From an uncultured Christensenella sp. (GTDB taxonomy: Bacteria > Bacillota > Clostridia > Christensenellales > UBA3700), in contig CAJUBA010000001.1 in the NCBI GenBank assembly GCA_910584635.1, positions 124,001 to 188,000 of the forward strand: a stretch of DNA of 64,000 nt, written 5' to 3'. How positions within the stretch are numbered: position 1 is the stretch's first letter; the number at the start of each line of letters is the position of its first letter. Shown here piece by piece: positions 50,734 through 60,793 of the stretch. Below the pieces are notes generated by a model. The model was not told the DNA's origin. It ran no database searches and saw only the letters and a list, made by a program, of their open reading frames with translations. The position numbers and the translations under genes were made by a program.

Positions 50734-53136
50734 ATGAAAGTTTCATTGAGTTGGTTAAAAGACTTTGTAGATATTGACGTTACGGTAGAAGAACTTGCCG
50801 ATAAACTCGTCGGAGCGGGATTTGAAGTCGAAGAAATCATACGCTCGGGCGAGAATATGAAAAACGTGGTTTTGGGAAAAATAGTCAAACTGGAAAAACA
50901 TCCGGACGCGGATAAATTGCAAATCTGTCAAATAGATATCGGCAAAAAAGATATGGTGCAGATAGTAACCGGAGCGCAAAACGTCAGTGAAGGAGATCTT
51001 GTGCCTACTGCGTTGCATAACTCGCTTTTGCCTACGGGGCAAGTGATAAAACGCGGAAAATTGAGAGGAGTTGCTTCTGACGGAATGCTCTGTTCGGGAG
51101 AGGAATTAAAACTTTCAGAAGAAGATTATAAGGGCGCGGGCGTATACGGCATAATGCTGATGAACGGCGAAAAGTTTCCGCTTGGTACGGATCTTAATGA
51201 GATATTTGATAATAACGACGCTATTTTGGATATAAGCGTTACGGCAAACAGAGCCGATTGCAACAGCGTACTCGGTATTGCCAGAGAAATCGCTACAATA
51301 TTGAAAAAGCCGTTGAGAATGCCTTATATAGGATTCAATGTAAATAAAAAAGTAAAAGTGGGAGAAATCGTCGACGTTGAAGTAAAAGACGCTGATTTGT
51401 GTCCTAGATATATGGCTGCGGGCGTAACCGATATAAAAATAGGAGAAAGCGCGGAAGATATCAAAAAAAGATTAAAATCCGTAGGACTGAAACCTATCAA
51501 TAATATCGTCGATATTACAAACTATATAAGAGTTGAAATAGGTCAGCCGATGCACGCTTTTGATAAGGAATACTTGCAAGGCGGAAAAATTGTTGTCAGA
51601 AGAGCGAAAAACGGCGAAAAAATCGTCGCTTTGGACGAAAAAGAATACGTTTTGAATGACAGTATGCTCGTTATATGCGATGAGAGCAAACCTTGCGCGG
51701 TAGGCGGAGTAATGGGCGGACTTGACAGCGGTATAAACGAGGCGACGAAAACAATAGTATTCGAGTCCGCTAAATTTATGCGCGACAATATCAGAAGGAC
51801 GTCAAGAACGCTTAATCTTCGTTCCGATTCTTCTTTCAGATACGAAAGAGGTATTGATTTGGATAGCCAAAGGTTGGGATTGATGAGAGCGCTTACGCTT
51901 ATTGATAAGTACGGCTACGGAAAAGTCGCGGACGGAGTTATTGACAGATTGGCGCAGGAAATAACGACGAAAACAGTCGTTACAAGCGTAGAAGAAATCA
52001 ACGGAATATTGGGAATCCAAGTTCCGGACGACGTGATTTTGGATATTTTGAACGGATTGCAAATAGAAAGTAAGTTGGAAAACGGAGTGCTGACTTGCGT
52101 TTGTCCGGCGTTTAGAGACGATATTGAAAACGCAAACGACCTTGCGGAGGAAGTAATAAGGCTTTACGGTTATGATAAGATAATCGGTACGTTGCTTGTC
52201 GGCGGAAATCAGACCTTGGGCGGAAAAAATGCTCGCGAGAAAAATTCCGATATAATAAAAGAAATATGCGTAAGTCAAGGTATGAGCGAAACGCTTACTT
52301 ATTCGTTTACTACGCCTAAATGTTTTGATATTTTGAAGATGGATGAGAACGACTGTCGAAGAAAATGCGTTAAATTGCTTAAACCGTTGGGAGAAGACTT
52401 GTCGGTAATGAGAACAACGTTGGCTTACAGTATGATTTCAATGTTGGCAAGCAATAATCTGAAAAGTAATCGAAATGCGAGATTGTTTGAACTTGCAAAC
52501 GTGTATATTCCCAACGCAACGTCGCAAAACGAGTTGCCCGACGAGATAAGTTCGCTTGTTTTAGGTTGTTACGGAGAAAATGAAGATTTCTTTACAATGA
52601 AAGGGATTGTCGAAGTAATACTCAAAAAATTCGGTATAAAGGCTGAATATAGACGCGTTGATATGACGTATTTGCACAAAGGACGTTGCGCGGAGATAGT
52701 CGTAGGAAATGAATGTTTGGGATATTTGGGGGAAGTGCATCCGGAAGTCGCTAATTATTTTGACGTTGCGGATAGAATGTATATTGCCGAAATAAGTGTA
52801 GATATGCTTAATGAAATTGCCGATTTCGGATATAAATTTAATCCTATTTCCAGTTATCCTCCTATCGAGAGAGATATTGCAATCGTAGTAGACGAAAGCG
52901 TTTTGGCGGGAGATTTATTGAAATGTGTCAGAAACGGCGGCGGCAATTTGTTGGTTGACGCGAAGATTTTCGATATTTACAGAAACGAGAGCGTTTTGGG
53001 TAAAGATAAAAAGAGCGTCGCTATAAATTTAGTATTCAGACTTGCAGACAGGACGCTTACCGACGATGAAGTAAATTCAAAAATCAATAGAATATTAAAT
53101 AAATTGATTGGAGAGTTCGGAGCAGTACAAAGATAG
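50734..53136 (+). CDS. pheT: Phenylalanine-tRNA ligase beta subunit
   Basis: Beta subunit, 800 residues (usual about 800). Domains in order: an EMAP-like tRNA-binding domain (about 40-150, HPDADKLQICQIDIG), B3/B4 editing (about 200-380), B5 (about 400-470), a core catalytic-like domain, and an anticodon-binding FDX-ACB at the end (YPPIERDIAIVVDE). AAGGAGG precedes the ATG. Same transcript as pheS, so under T-box control. Confidence 0.97.
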   Translation: MKVSLSWLKDFVDIDVTVEELADKLVGAGFEVEEIIRSGENMKNVVLGKIVKLEKHPDADKLQICQIDIGKKDMVQIVTGAQNVSEGDLVPTALHNSLLPTGQVIKRGKLRGVASDGMLCSGEELKLSEEDYKGAGVYGIMLMNGEKFPLGTDLNEIFDNNDAILDISVTANRADCNSVLGIAREIATILKKPLRMPYIGFNVNKKVKVGEIVDVEVKDADLCPRYMAAGVTDIKIGESAEDIKKRLKSVGLKPINNIVDITNYIRVEIGQPMHAFDKEYLQGGKIVVRRAKNGEKIVALDEKEYVLNDSMLVICDESKPCAVGGVMGGLDSGINEATKTIVFESAKFMRDNIRRTSRTLNLRSDSSFRYERGIDLDSQRLGLMRALTLIDKYGYGKVADGVIDRLAQEITTKTVVTSVEEINGILGIQVPDDVILDILNGLQIESKLENGVLTCVCPAFRDDIENANDLAEEVIRLYGYDKIIGTLLVGGNQTLGGKNAREKNSDIIKEICVSQGMSETLTYSFTTPKCFDILKMDENDCRRKCVKLLKPLGEDLSVMRTTLAYSMISMLASNNLKSNRNARLFELANVYIPNATSQNELPDEISSLVLGCYGENEDFFTMKGIVEVILKKFGIKAEYRRVDMTYLHKGRCAEIVVGNECLGYLGEVHPEVANYFDVADRMYIAEISVDMLNEIADFGYKFNPISSYPPIERDIAIVVDESVLAGDLLKCVRNGGGNLLVDAKIFDIYRNESVLGKDKKSVAINLVFRLADRTLTDDEVNSKINRILNKLIGEFGAVQR

Positions 53137-53157
53137 CGGTTAAATAAACGTAACGTA

Positions 53158-53188
53158 AAAACGGCAGCAATATTTGTTGTCGTTTTTT
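53158..53188 (+). terminator. Terminator after pheT
   Basis: AAAACGGCAGCAA / TTGTTGTCGTTTT, 13 bp with two G-U, 3-nt loop, T-run. Its stem resembles the terminator at 42003. Confidence 0.92.
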
Positions 53189-53244
53189 GATATTTATCGT
53201 ACGATAATTTATAAAAAGACTGTTAAAAACAACGCGGACTATGG

Positions 53245-53250
53245 TATAAT
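53245..53250 (+). promoter_or_regulatory. -10 box of the U32 gene, implying a leaderless mRNA
   Basis: A consensus TATAAT ends 6 nt before the ATG at 53257. No Shine-Dalgarno is present and the -35 is poor. Confidence 0.5.
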
Positions 53251-53256
53251 AAAATT

Positions 53257-55557
53257 ATGTTGGAAGTATTGGCACCTATTGGAAGTGTTAAAGCGCTGAA
53301 ATCGGCAATATATGCAGGCGCGGACGCCGTTTATCTTGGTTTAGATATGTTTAACGCAAGAATAAAGGCGGGCAATTTTACCAAAGATAATCTTCGTAAT
53401 TACGTCGAACTATGTCATTTATTCGGCGTAAAGGTTTATATTACTTTTAATACGTCCGTAAAGAATAGCGAAATGAAATTATTTGCCGAATACGTAGAAG
53501 TTGCGGCAAAATCTAAAGTCGACGCCTTTATAGTAACAGATTTGGGAACTTTGGATATTTTCAAAAAGTACGATATACCTTTGCACGCAAGCACGCAGAT
53601 AGGCGCGCATAATCTCGAAGGAGCAAAGGTTTTGGAGGATTTAGGATTTACTCGCGTAGTTCTTGCCAGAGAAACGCTGTTGGAAGATATTATAAAGATA
53701 AAGAAAAACACATCGTTAGAGATAGAATATTTCGTACATGGCGCATTGTGCGTATGCTTTTCGGGTTCGTGTCTTATGTCGGCTATGATGAGCGGAGATA
53801 GCGGCAACCGGGGTAGATGTAATCAGCCTTGCAGATTGAAGTATTCGTCTTCGTTAAATCAAGAGGAAATGTATTATTTATCTCCCAAAGATCAGTGCCT
53901 TATAGACAAGATTTCGCAATTATATCAAGCGGGTGTCGATAGTTTGAAGATTGAAGGGAGATTAAAACAACCGCATTATGTCGGAAACGTAGTCGCTCAA
54001 TATAGAAAAGCGGTGGATAATATTATGCAGAATAAAAATGAAAAATTAGATTATTCCGCATTAAAACGCGCATATAACAGAGGAAATTTTACGCTCGGAT
54101 ATAATTATGAAAATAGTAAAACGATAATTTTTGAAAAAATAAACGGAAATATCGGAGAGGAAATAGGCGAAATAGTAGGATGCAATAAAAATATCGTCAA
54201 AATCAAGAGTAAGGCTGAATTAAATAACGGAGACGGCGTTAAAATTATAAAAAACGGGAAAGAATTAGGCGGATTTTGCGTGGACATTGTCAAAAGGTCT
54301 AACGATATATATTATGTCCGCAACAATAAAAGATTTGAACAGGGAAGCAAAGTATGTCTGACTTCGGAAAAAAGCCAAATAGATAAATACGATAATATTG
54401 AACCTAAATTATCCATAAAATTCGAGTTGAAAGCAAATGTCGGTGAAGAATTGGAATTAAAAGCAAAATACGGCAACGTTGAAGTGAAAATCAACGGAGA
54501 TATTGTATCGCAAGCGAAGTCGCGTTGCGCTACAAAAGAAAGCGTATCTGAACAACTTTTAAGATTGGGAGAAAGCGATTTTACCTCTTCGACTGAGGAT
54601 ATTGAGTTTGTAAGCGATAAAAATAGACCTTGTTTTATACCTTTGTCTATGCTAAATGATTTAAGACGTAGGGCAGTAGAAACGTTAAGGGCAAAACTCA
54701 TCGAAGACTTTGAGAACAAGCGACAAAGAGTATCTTATAAAGATAGTTGCTGTAATGAATTTGGCAATGATACAAGGATTATATCGGAAGCGTTGTTTGT
54801 TGAAATTGATGGAAAAGAGGACGATTTTATTGCGATAAGCAGATTAAACAATAAAGTTAATGTTTGTTTGACTTTTAGCGAAAAATCGGCTAAGAATATT
54901 GATATTATTCTAAAGAACGATTTAATTAAGAATAATATAGAAAAAATATTTCTAAAATTACCGAGAGTTGCGAGAGGTAAAGATATTGAATTAATAGAAA
55001 AATACATCGAAGCCAATATCAATTTAATAGATGGAATTATCGCCGATAATATATATGCGATTTATCTTGCAAGGCGATATTCAAAACTGATAGTCGGCGG
55101 GATAGGATTAAACATCTATAACAGTAATTATCCTAAAATATTAGGATTGAACTGCGCTGTAAATTCAGTAGAATTAAACAAAAACGAATTGATAGACGAC
55201 GCTTTGATTTACGGTTTCGGCAGATTGGCTGTAATGACGTTGCTTCATTGTCCGATACAGGTAAATACTAATTGTAATTGCTCAGACTGTAAGTATAATG
55301 GAAATTTTTCATATTTTGATAAACGCGGCGAATATAAGTTGGAGAGAATCAAGTTGAAATACTGTCAATTTGAATTGTATAATCAGCAGATTGTGGATAT
55401 TAGAAATAAAATTTCGCAATTTAACGGTAATTTTTATTTGGATTTAAGGTCGCTAAATCAAAAAGATGTTGAAATGATAATAAACAATTTTGTTAAAAAA
55501 AGCGGCGTAAGTGTCGATAATTCTACTTATGGACACTTATTTAGAGGAGTAAAATAA
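53257..55557 (+). CDS. Peptidase U32 family protein, RlhA/TrhP-like RNA hydroxylation factor
   Basis: 766 residues. The N-terminal half is the U32 TIM barrel: APIGSVKALKSAIYAGADAV, HASTQIGAHNLEGA, and the cluster cysteines in HGALCVCFSGSC and GRCNQPCR. It extends with a DUF3656-like region and a Cys-rich segment near the end (NCNCSDCKYNG). Large U32 proteins are RlhA (hydroxycytidine in 23S rRNA), the shorter ones TrhP (hydroxyuridine in tRNA); length favours RlhA-like. They are not known to be true peptidases. It leads a five-gene unit. Confidence 0.85.
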   Translation: MLEVLAPIGSVKALKSAIYAGADAVYLGLDMFNARIKAGNFTKDNLRNYVELCHLFGVKVYITFNTSVKNSEMKLFAEYVEVAAKSKVDAFIVTDLGTLDIFKKYDIPLHASTQIGAHNLEGAKVLEDLGFTRVVLARETLLEDIIKIKKNTSLEIEYFVHGALCVCFSGSCLMSAMMSGDSGNRGRCNQPCRLKYSSSLNQEEMYYLSPKDQCLIDKISQLYQAGVDSLKIEGRLKQPHYVGNVVAQYRKAVDNIMQNKNEKLDYSALKRAYNRGNFTLGYNYENSKTIIFEKINGNIGEEIGEIVGCNKNIVKIKSKAELNNGDGVKIIKNGKELGGFCVDIVKRSNDIYYVRNNKRFEQGSKVCLTSEKSQIDKYDNIEPKLSIKFELKANVGEELELKAKYGNVEVKINGDIVSQAKSRCATKESVSEQLLRLGESDFTSSTEDIEFVSDKNRPCFIPLSMLNDLRRRAVETLRAKLIEDFENKRQRVSYKDSCCNEFGNDTRIISEALFVEIDGKEDDFIAISRLNNKVNVCLTFSEKSAKNIDIILKNDLIKNNIEKIFLKLPRVARGKDIELIEKYIEANINLIDGIIADNIYAIYLARRYSKLIVGGIGLNIYNSNYPKILGLNCAVNSVELNKNELIDDALIYGFGRLAVMTLLHCPIQVNTNCNCSDCKYNGNFSYFDKRGEYKLERIKLKYCQFELYNQQIVDIRNKISQFNGNFYLDLRSLNQKDVEMIINNFVKKSGVSVDNSTYGHLFRGVK

Positions 55558-55561
55558 ACTC

Positions 55562-57922
55562 ATGGTTAAGTTTCTAAACAGAAAAAGTCTGAAAATATTG
55601 GAGTTTGATAAAATATTATCGTCATTAGTTAATCACGTTTCTTCCGATCTTGCTAGAACAACCGTAATGTCCATAAAACCTGCTATTGAATTGGAACAAG
55701 CGGAATATTTATTGAATCTTACGGAGCAAGCGTATAAGATTTTATACGAACATTGCGTTTCGCCGTCGTTTTCCGTTGACGAAATGTCGGAAATACTTAA
55801 TAATGCGAAAAAGCACGCGACGTTGTCTTGCGCGGAAGTTTTGAAAGTTGGCAGACTGTTGCGTACTTCAAGGCTTCTTTACAGTTCAATAAATCAAATA
55901 AATGACAGTCAAATAAGCGATATAAAAGAGTTGCTAAACGGGTTATTTACTGAAAATGAATTGGAAAACAACATATATGAAAGTATTTTAGGGGAAAATG
56001 AGGTTAGCGATAACGCTTCCTCTGCGTTGAAGTCAATTAGACAAAGCATTAGAAATTGTAATGAGCGTATTCGACAAAAACTTAATTCTTACGTTACATC
56101 TTCCAATTACAGCAATTATTTGCAAGATGCTTTAATTACTATGCGTAATAACCGCTACGTAATTCCATTAAAAAGCGAGTATTCCAAGCAAATTAAGGGC
56201 TTGATTCACGATCAGTCGTCTTCGGGAGCCACTGTTTATGTCGAGCCTATGGCTATAGTGGAATTAAATAATGAGTTGCGCGCGTTAAACGCCGAAGAAA
56301 ATAATGAAATTGAAAGGATTTTGCAGTTTTTCTCTCAGAGAATTAACTATATATGCGAAAGTTTATTGATATCTTATCAAACGATAGCAAATATAGATTC
56401 TATTTTTGCAAAAGCGAGATACGCTCAAGAGATAAAAGGCAGGAGAGTTGATATAAACGATAAAGGAATCGTCAATATTATCGACGGTCGCCATCCTTTG
56501 ATTGACAAAGAAAAAGTAGTGCCAGTGTCGATTAGTATAGGCAGCGAATACAATACGTTATTGATTACGGGACCGAATACGGGCGGAAAAACCGTTTCTA
56601 TTAAATTAGTCGGAATCCTATCTTTGATGGTAGCAAGCGGTATATTTCCGCCATGCGATAGCGAAAGTAAATTGGCGATATTCGAGAATATATTTTGCGA
56701 TATAGGCGACGAACAGAATATTGAGCAGAATTTATCGACGTTTTCTTCTCACCTTACAAATTTGATTTATATAGTAAATCACGTGAGCGAGAATTGTCTT
56801 CTATTGCTTGACGAATTAGGGGGCGGAACCGATCCTATCGAAGGTAGTGCTTTGGCAATAAGTCTTATAGAATATTTTAAGGATAAAGGGTGTAAAACTA
56901 TCACAAGCACCCACTACAATGAATTAAAGGAATATTCTTTTACTGAAAATGCTATCGCTATGGCAGGTATGGATTTTGATCCGCAAACGTTTGCGCCGAC
57001 TTATAAATTGATTATGGGACAATCCGCTTCGTCCAACGCTTTGGAAATTGCAACCGCTTTGGGATTGAAGAAAAACATAGTAGATAATGCAAGAGGAAGG
57101 CTGTCAAAAGAAAAAGTCGCATTTGACAACGTTATAAAAGGTGCGGAGAGAGCAAGGCGGGATGCGTTGGAATTTGAGCGTAAAGCAAAGGAAAATTACG
57201 AGATTTCGGAGAAATTTGCGCAAGATGCGAAAAAAACTTTGGAACAACTTAACGATCAGAAAGCCAAATTGGAAGAGAAAATGCGTAAATCTGCAAAAGA
57301 TTTGCTGTCCGATTATTTGGAAGAAGCGGAAGATTTGGTTGACGAAATCAAAGAACAGGTCAAAAAAGGCGATGAGCAAGCGCTTTTTGAGGCAAGACGT
57401 TTGAAAAAGAAATTGAGCGAAATACGCGTTGATGAAGAAAAGCCGGTAAAATCTTATGATTTTATAGACGGAGATATAAAAATAGGGGATAACGTATACG
57501 TAAAATCTCTTGAAAAAGTCGGCGAAGTGCAGAAAATAAATGAGAAAAAACGCGAATATCAAGTCAAAATCGGTATTTTGACTACCAACGTCAAGTTTGA
57601 AAACTGTAGAAAAGTCGATTTGCATACGATAAAAGAAGACGTTAAAGTTACGTTGAGCAAGGAATTTTCAAATAAAGCGTTTTCGTTTGAAATAAACCTC
57701 ATAGGTCAGCGCGTAGACGAAGCGTTATTTAATCTTGACAATTACCTAAGCGAGGCAATTTTGCATAATTGCGAGGAGATAAGGATAGTACATGGCAAAG
57801 GAACAGGCATTTTGCGTAAAGCGGTTCAAGATTTCTTAAAAACTTCCGTTCATATAGAATCTTTTAGATTGGGTAAATACGGAGAAGGCGAAAGCGGAGT
57901 AACTATAGCAAAGTTGAAATAG
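55562..57922 (+). CDS. mutS2: MutS2 (endonuclease / ribosome-rescue ATPase)
   Basis: 786 residues. It has MutS-like core helices (1-310), an ABC-type ATPase with Walker A GPNTGGKT (near 335-342), Walker B LLLDELGGGTDPIEG, a coiled-coil middle (about 500-620) and a C-terminal Smr domain (IVHGKGTGILRKAVQDFLK). MutS2 suppresses recombination and, in Bacillus, senses collided ribosomes. It starts 4 nt after the U32 stop with no good Shine-Dalgarno; translation is probably coupled. Confidence 0.96.
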   Translation: MVKFLNRKSLKILEFDKILSSLVNHVSSDLARTTVMSIKPAIELEQAEYLLNLTEQAYKILYEHCVSPSFSVDEMSEILNNAKKHATLSCAEVLKVGRLLRTSRLLYSSINQINDSQISDIKELLNGLFTENELENNIYESILGENEVSDNASSALKSIRQSIRNCNERIRQKLNSYVTSSNYSNYLQDALITMRNNRYVIPLKSEYSKQIKGLIHDQSSSGATVYVEPMAIVELNNELRALNAEENNEIERILQFFSQRINYICESLLISYQTIANIDSIFAKARYAQEIKGRRVDINDKGIVNIIDGRHPLIDKEKVVPVSISIGSEYNTLLITGPNTGGKTVSIKLVGILSLMVASGIFPPCDSESKLAIFENIFCDIGDEQNIEQNLSTFSSHLTNLIYIVNHVSENCLLLLDELGGGTDPIEGSALAISLIEYFKDKGCKTITSTHYNELKEYSFTENAIAMAGMDFDPQTFAPTYKLIMGQSASSNALEIATALGLKKNIVDNARGRLSKEKVAFDNVIKGAERARRDALEFERKAKENYEISEKFAQDAKKTLEQLNDQKAKLEEKMRKSAKDLLSDYLEEAEDLVDEIKEQVKKGDEQALFEARRLKKKLSEIRVDEEKPVKSYDFIDGDIKIGDNVYVKSLEKVGEVQKINEKKREYQVKIGILTTNVKFENCRKVDLHTIKEDVKVTLSKEFSNKAFSFEINLIGQRVDEALFNLDNYLSEAILHNCEEIRIVHGKGTGILRKAVQDFLKTSVHIESFRLGKYGEGESGVTIAKLK

Positions 57923-57935
57923 CCTTACGACAGCA

Positions 57936-58412
57936 ATGGAAAAATTAAGATATACTCAAAAAATAAAAAATCAGGATAGATTGATTATAAGAAATATTAT
58001 TCTTGTAATTTGCCTTATCGCTTTTTTAGCGATACTGATTGGCTCGATTGCCTGTATCGGCAATGGCAATTATTTTGATTTAATAATTTACGGAGTAGCG
58101 CTTATTGTAATAATAATGGTTCAGTTTTCTACGTTATTTATTTGCTATGAGTTGATTATTCAATATGATGACGGAATTTTGCGTATTACTAAAACCTTTG
58201 GGGCGGTAAAGAAAGTTTTGTTGGATTGCGATTGCAAAAAAATTGACGTCGAAAAATATTCGGATAAAATCGATTACGGAAAAATAATAGTGTTGTCTCC
58301 GAAAAGTTGCGTGTCAAACAGATATGTGTTAAAATTATCGGGAAGAAAATTTTTGTTGAATCTTGACGATTATATGTATTCGTTGATAGAGGTGGCGCAT
58401 GATATATCTTGA
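57936..58412 (+). CDS. Two-span membrane protein with a PH-like domain
   Basis: 158 residues: two adjacent spans (about 20-42 and 48-72), then a beta-rich segment (LIIQYDDGILRITKTFGAVK, and LSPKSCVSNRYVLKLS) like bacterial PH domains. No specific function can be given. It lies 13 nt after mutS2, has no clear Shine-Dalgarno, and overlaps the cysteine desulfurase by 14 nt, so it is part of the unit. Confidence 0.65.
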   Translation: MEKLRYTQKIKNQDRLIIRNIILVICLIAFLAILIGSIACIGNGNYFDLIIYGVALIVIIMVQFSTLFICYELIIQYDDGILRITKTFGAVKKVLLDCDCKKIDVEKYSDKIDYGKIIVLSPKSCVSNRYVLKLSGRKFLLNLDDYMYSLIEVAHDIS

Positions 58413-59583
58413 CAACGCTGCGACGACGCGGTTGGATGAAGGATGTTTGGATATTATAAAAGAATACGGTTTGAATAATTTTTATAATCCTTCCGCATTG
58501 TATAGAAAAGCGATGGAGAGCGGCAACGCTATAAAAACGGCGAGAAATATTATTGCAAAATCACTAGGCGCAAAAGCAGATGAAATTATATTCACGGCGT
58601 CAGGAAGCGAAGGGGACAATATCGCGCTGTTATGTTCGTTAAGAGCAAAAAGCGGTAAAATTGTGGTAGGTTCAAGCGAGCATAGCGCCGTATATAATAC
58701 TGCGTTGGAATTAAAAGTACGCGGATACGACGTTGTTTTTGCGCCTTGCGATAAATTCGGAAAGACCGATTTAGAAAAATTGGCGGAAATTTTGGATGAA
58801 AATGTGCTGTTAGTGTCTATTATGCACGTGTGCAACGAAACCGGAGCATTAAACGACCTTTCAACTATTTCAAAACTTATTAAAAATAAATCACCAAAAG
58901 CGATATTTCATTCCGACGGAGTACAGGCTTACGGAAAAATAGCGGTAAACGTGAAAACTTTGGGCGTTGATTTATATACGGTAAGCGGACACAAAGTACA
59001 CGCGCCTAAAGGAATAGGCGCATTGTATTGCAGAAGCGGTATTTTTTTGAAGACGTTTGTATTTGGCGGAGGTCAGGAAAACGGGATTAGGTCCGCTACG
59101 GAAAACGTTTCTTCTATTATGGCGTTCGCAGATATAGTGGAGAGAAGTTTTTTTAATATAAAATCAAATTATTCAAAAGTCGAAGAATTGCGAAACTATT
59201 TGGCAGATAAACTTCTCTCAACTTTCGATAATCTCAAAATCAACACGGATATCAAAAATTCATCGCCTTACGTGTATTCGTTTGCGTTTAACAGCGCGCG
59301 AGGAGAGGTATTGGTGCATTGCCTTGAAGATAAGGGGATTATTGTAGGAACGGGTTCGGCTTGTAGCGCCAAAAGATCTACCAAAAGAATTCCGCAGGCT
59401 TTAGGAATAAGCGACGATTACTCGCAAGGGATGATTAGGATAAGTTTTTGCGAGAGCAATACCAAATCGGAAATCGACGCGTTTATATCGGCGTTGTCTG
59501 AGAGTTTGGCAGAACTCATTAAATATCAGAATAAATCCGTCGGTAAGGACGATTGTATACTTACAAGGCTTAAGTTGAGGTAA
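58399..59583 (+). CDS. Cysteine desulfurase, NifS/IscS family (ThiI partner)
   Basis: PLP enzyme, 394 residues, mobilising sulfur from cysteine. The PLP lysine lies in VSGHKVHAPKGIGALY (near 199) and the catalytic cysteine in GTGSACSAKRS (near 321). The N-terminal DNAATTRLD is characteristic. The next gene is thiI, 3 nt away. In Bacillus NifZ-ThiI is a dedicated pair making 4-thiouridine, and this looks the same. Confidence 0.94.
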   Translation: MIYLDNAATTRLDEGCLDIIKEYGLNNFYNPSALYRKAMESGNAIKTARNIIAKSLGAKADEIIFTASGSEGDNIALLCSLRAKSGKIVVGSSEHSAVYNTALELKVRGYDVVFAPCDKFGKTDLEKLAEILDENVLLVSIMHVCNETGALNDLSTISKLIKNKSPKAIFHSDGVQAYGKIAVNVKTLGVDLYTVSGHKVHAPKGIGALYCRSGIFLKTFVFGGGQENGIRSATENVSSIMAFADIVERSFFNIKSNYSKVEELRNYLADKLLSTFDNLKINTDIKNSSPYVYSFAFNSARGEVLVHCLEDKGIIVGTGSACSAKRSTKRIPQALGISDDYSQGMIRISFCESNTKSEIDAFISALSESLAELIKYQNKSVGKDDCILTRLKLR

Positions 59584-59586
59584 TTT

Positions 59587-60762
59587 ATGGAGAAAAAGAA
59601 AGTTATATTATTGAGATACGGAGAATTGTTTCTCAAAGGCAAGAATAGGAATTTATTCGAAAAAAGATTGATTGAAAATATAAAGAAAGTTTTAACTGAT
59701 ATTGAATATAAATTTATTCGCACGCAAAACAGATATTATATCGAGGATTTCGACGAAAGTTTGCAAGACGAGATAGTCGAGAGAGTAAGAAAAGTGTTTG
59801 GATTGCATTCCTTATCCATTGCGATAAAATTGCCTACGGATTATCAGAATCTAAAAGAAGCGATAGCGGATTTTATGCCGACAGACGGCACGTTTAGAAT
59901 TACGACAAAGCGCGCCGATAAGAGTTTGGATAAAAACAGTATGCAAATTTCGGCAATGCTCGGAGGGTACTTGCTTTCGCTAAACAACAAGTTGAGCGTA
60001 GATTTATATTATCCGAAAAATGAGATATGTGTTGATATAAGGGAAAACGGTTATTCATATATTTTTTCCGATAAGATTGATTGCGCGCAAGGTATGCCGG
60101 TGGGGACCGCGGGCAGAGGTATGCTTTTGCTGAGCGGAGGTTTTGACAGTCCTGTCGCAGGATACAGGATGGCAAGGCGCGGTATGGAGATTTACGGAAT
60201 ACATTACCACAGTTATCCTCATACAAGCGAGTTGGCGAAGCAAAAGGTCTTGGATTTGGCGGAGAAATTGACAAAATATTGTTCCGATATAAAGTTGTTT
60301 ATTATTAAATTTACAGATATTCAACAGGCGATTCACGAGTATTGCAGAGAAGATTATATGATTACGATTATGCGTAGAATTATGGTCGAAATCGCGGAAA
60401 AGATTGCGTTAAAGAATAATTGCGGAGCGTTGATAACGGGAGAAAGTCTTGCTCAGGTAGCAAGTCAAACTACAAGAAGCATTACCGTAACTAACGAAGC
60501 GGTAAAAACCTTGCCGGTTTTTCGTCCGCTGATAGGTATGGATAAGTATGAAATTATGGATACTGCCGAAAAAATAGATACTTACGCTATATCTGAACTC
60601 CCTTATGAAGATTGCTGTACTGTATTTTTGCCTAAAAATCCTGTAATAAAGCCGGATTTAGAGATAGCAAAAAAAGAACAGGCAAAAATTATTGGATTAG
60701 AGAAAATGATAGAAGATGCAATTGAGTCTGTAGAAATAAAAATTATTAAGGCGACATATTAA
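59587..60762 (+). CDS. thiI: tRNA 4-thiouridine synthetase ThiI (no rhodanese domain)
   Basis: 391 residues. An N-terminal ferredoxin-like plus THUMP region (about 1-165), then the PP-loop LLSGGFDSPVAGY (near 179-191) for AMP activation of U8 in tRNA. The rhodanese domain of the E. coli protein is missing, as in Bacillus, so the desulfurase must hand over sulfur directly. It makes s4U; a role in thiamine depends on the rhodanese domain in other species. Confidence 0.94.
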   Translation: MEKKKVILLRYGELFLKGKNRNLFEKRLIENIKKVLTDIEYKFIRTQNRYYIEDFDESLQDEIVERVRKVFGLHSLSIAIKLPTDYQNLKEAIADFMPTDGTFRITTKRADKSLDKNSMQISAMLGGYLLSLNNKLSVDLYYPKNEICVDIRENGYSYIFSDKIDCAQGMPVGTAGRGMLLLSGGFDSPVAGYRMARRGMEIYGIHYHSYPHTSELAKQKVLDLAEKLTKYCSDIKLFIIKFTDIQQAIHEYCREDYMITIMRRIMVEIAEKIALKNNCGALITGESLAQVASQTTRSITVTNEAVKTLPVFRPLIGMDKYEIMDTAEKIDTYAISELPYEDCCTVFLPKNPVIKPDLEIAKKEQAKIIGLEKMIEDAIESVEIKIIKATY

Positions 60763-60793
60763 GATAAAAGACGGCTAAATGCCGTCTATTTTA
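60763..60793 (+). terminator. Bidirectional terminator between thiI and the PBP gene
   Basis: AGACGGC / GCCGTCT stem with a TAAAT loop. T-rich tracts flank both sides (TATTTTA on +, TTTTATCTT on -), which suits the converging genes. Confidence 0.75.

Noticed and set aside
42003..53188. The shared terminator stem AAAACGGCAG at 42003 and 53158 as a dispersed repeat element.
   Set aside because: Only about 10-13 nt are alike and the loops differ; two terminators of similar sequence can arise independently.
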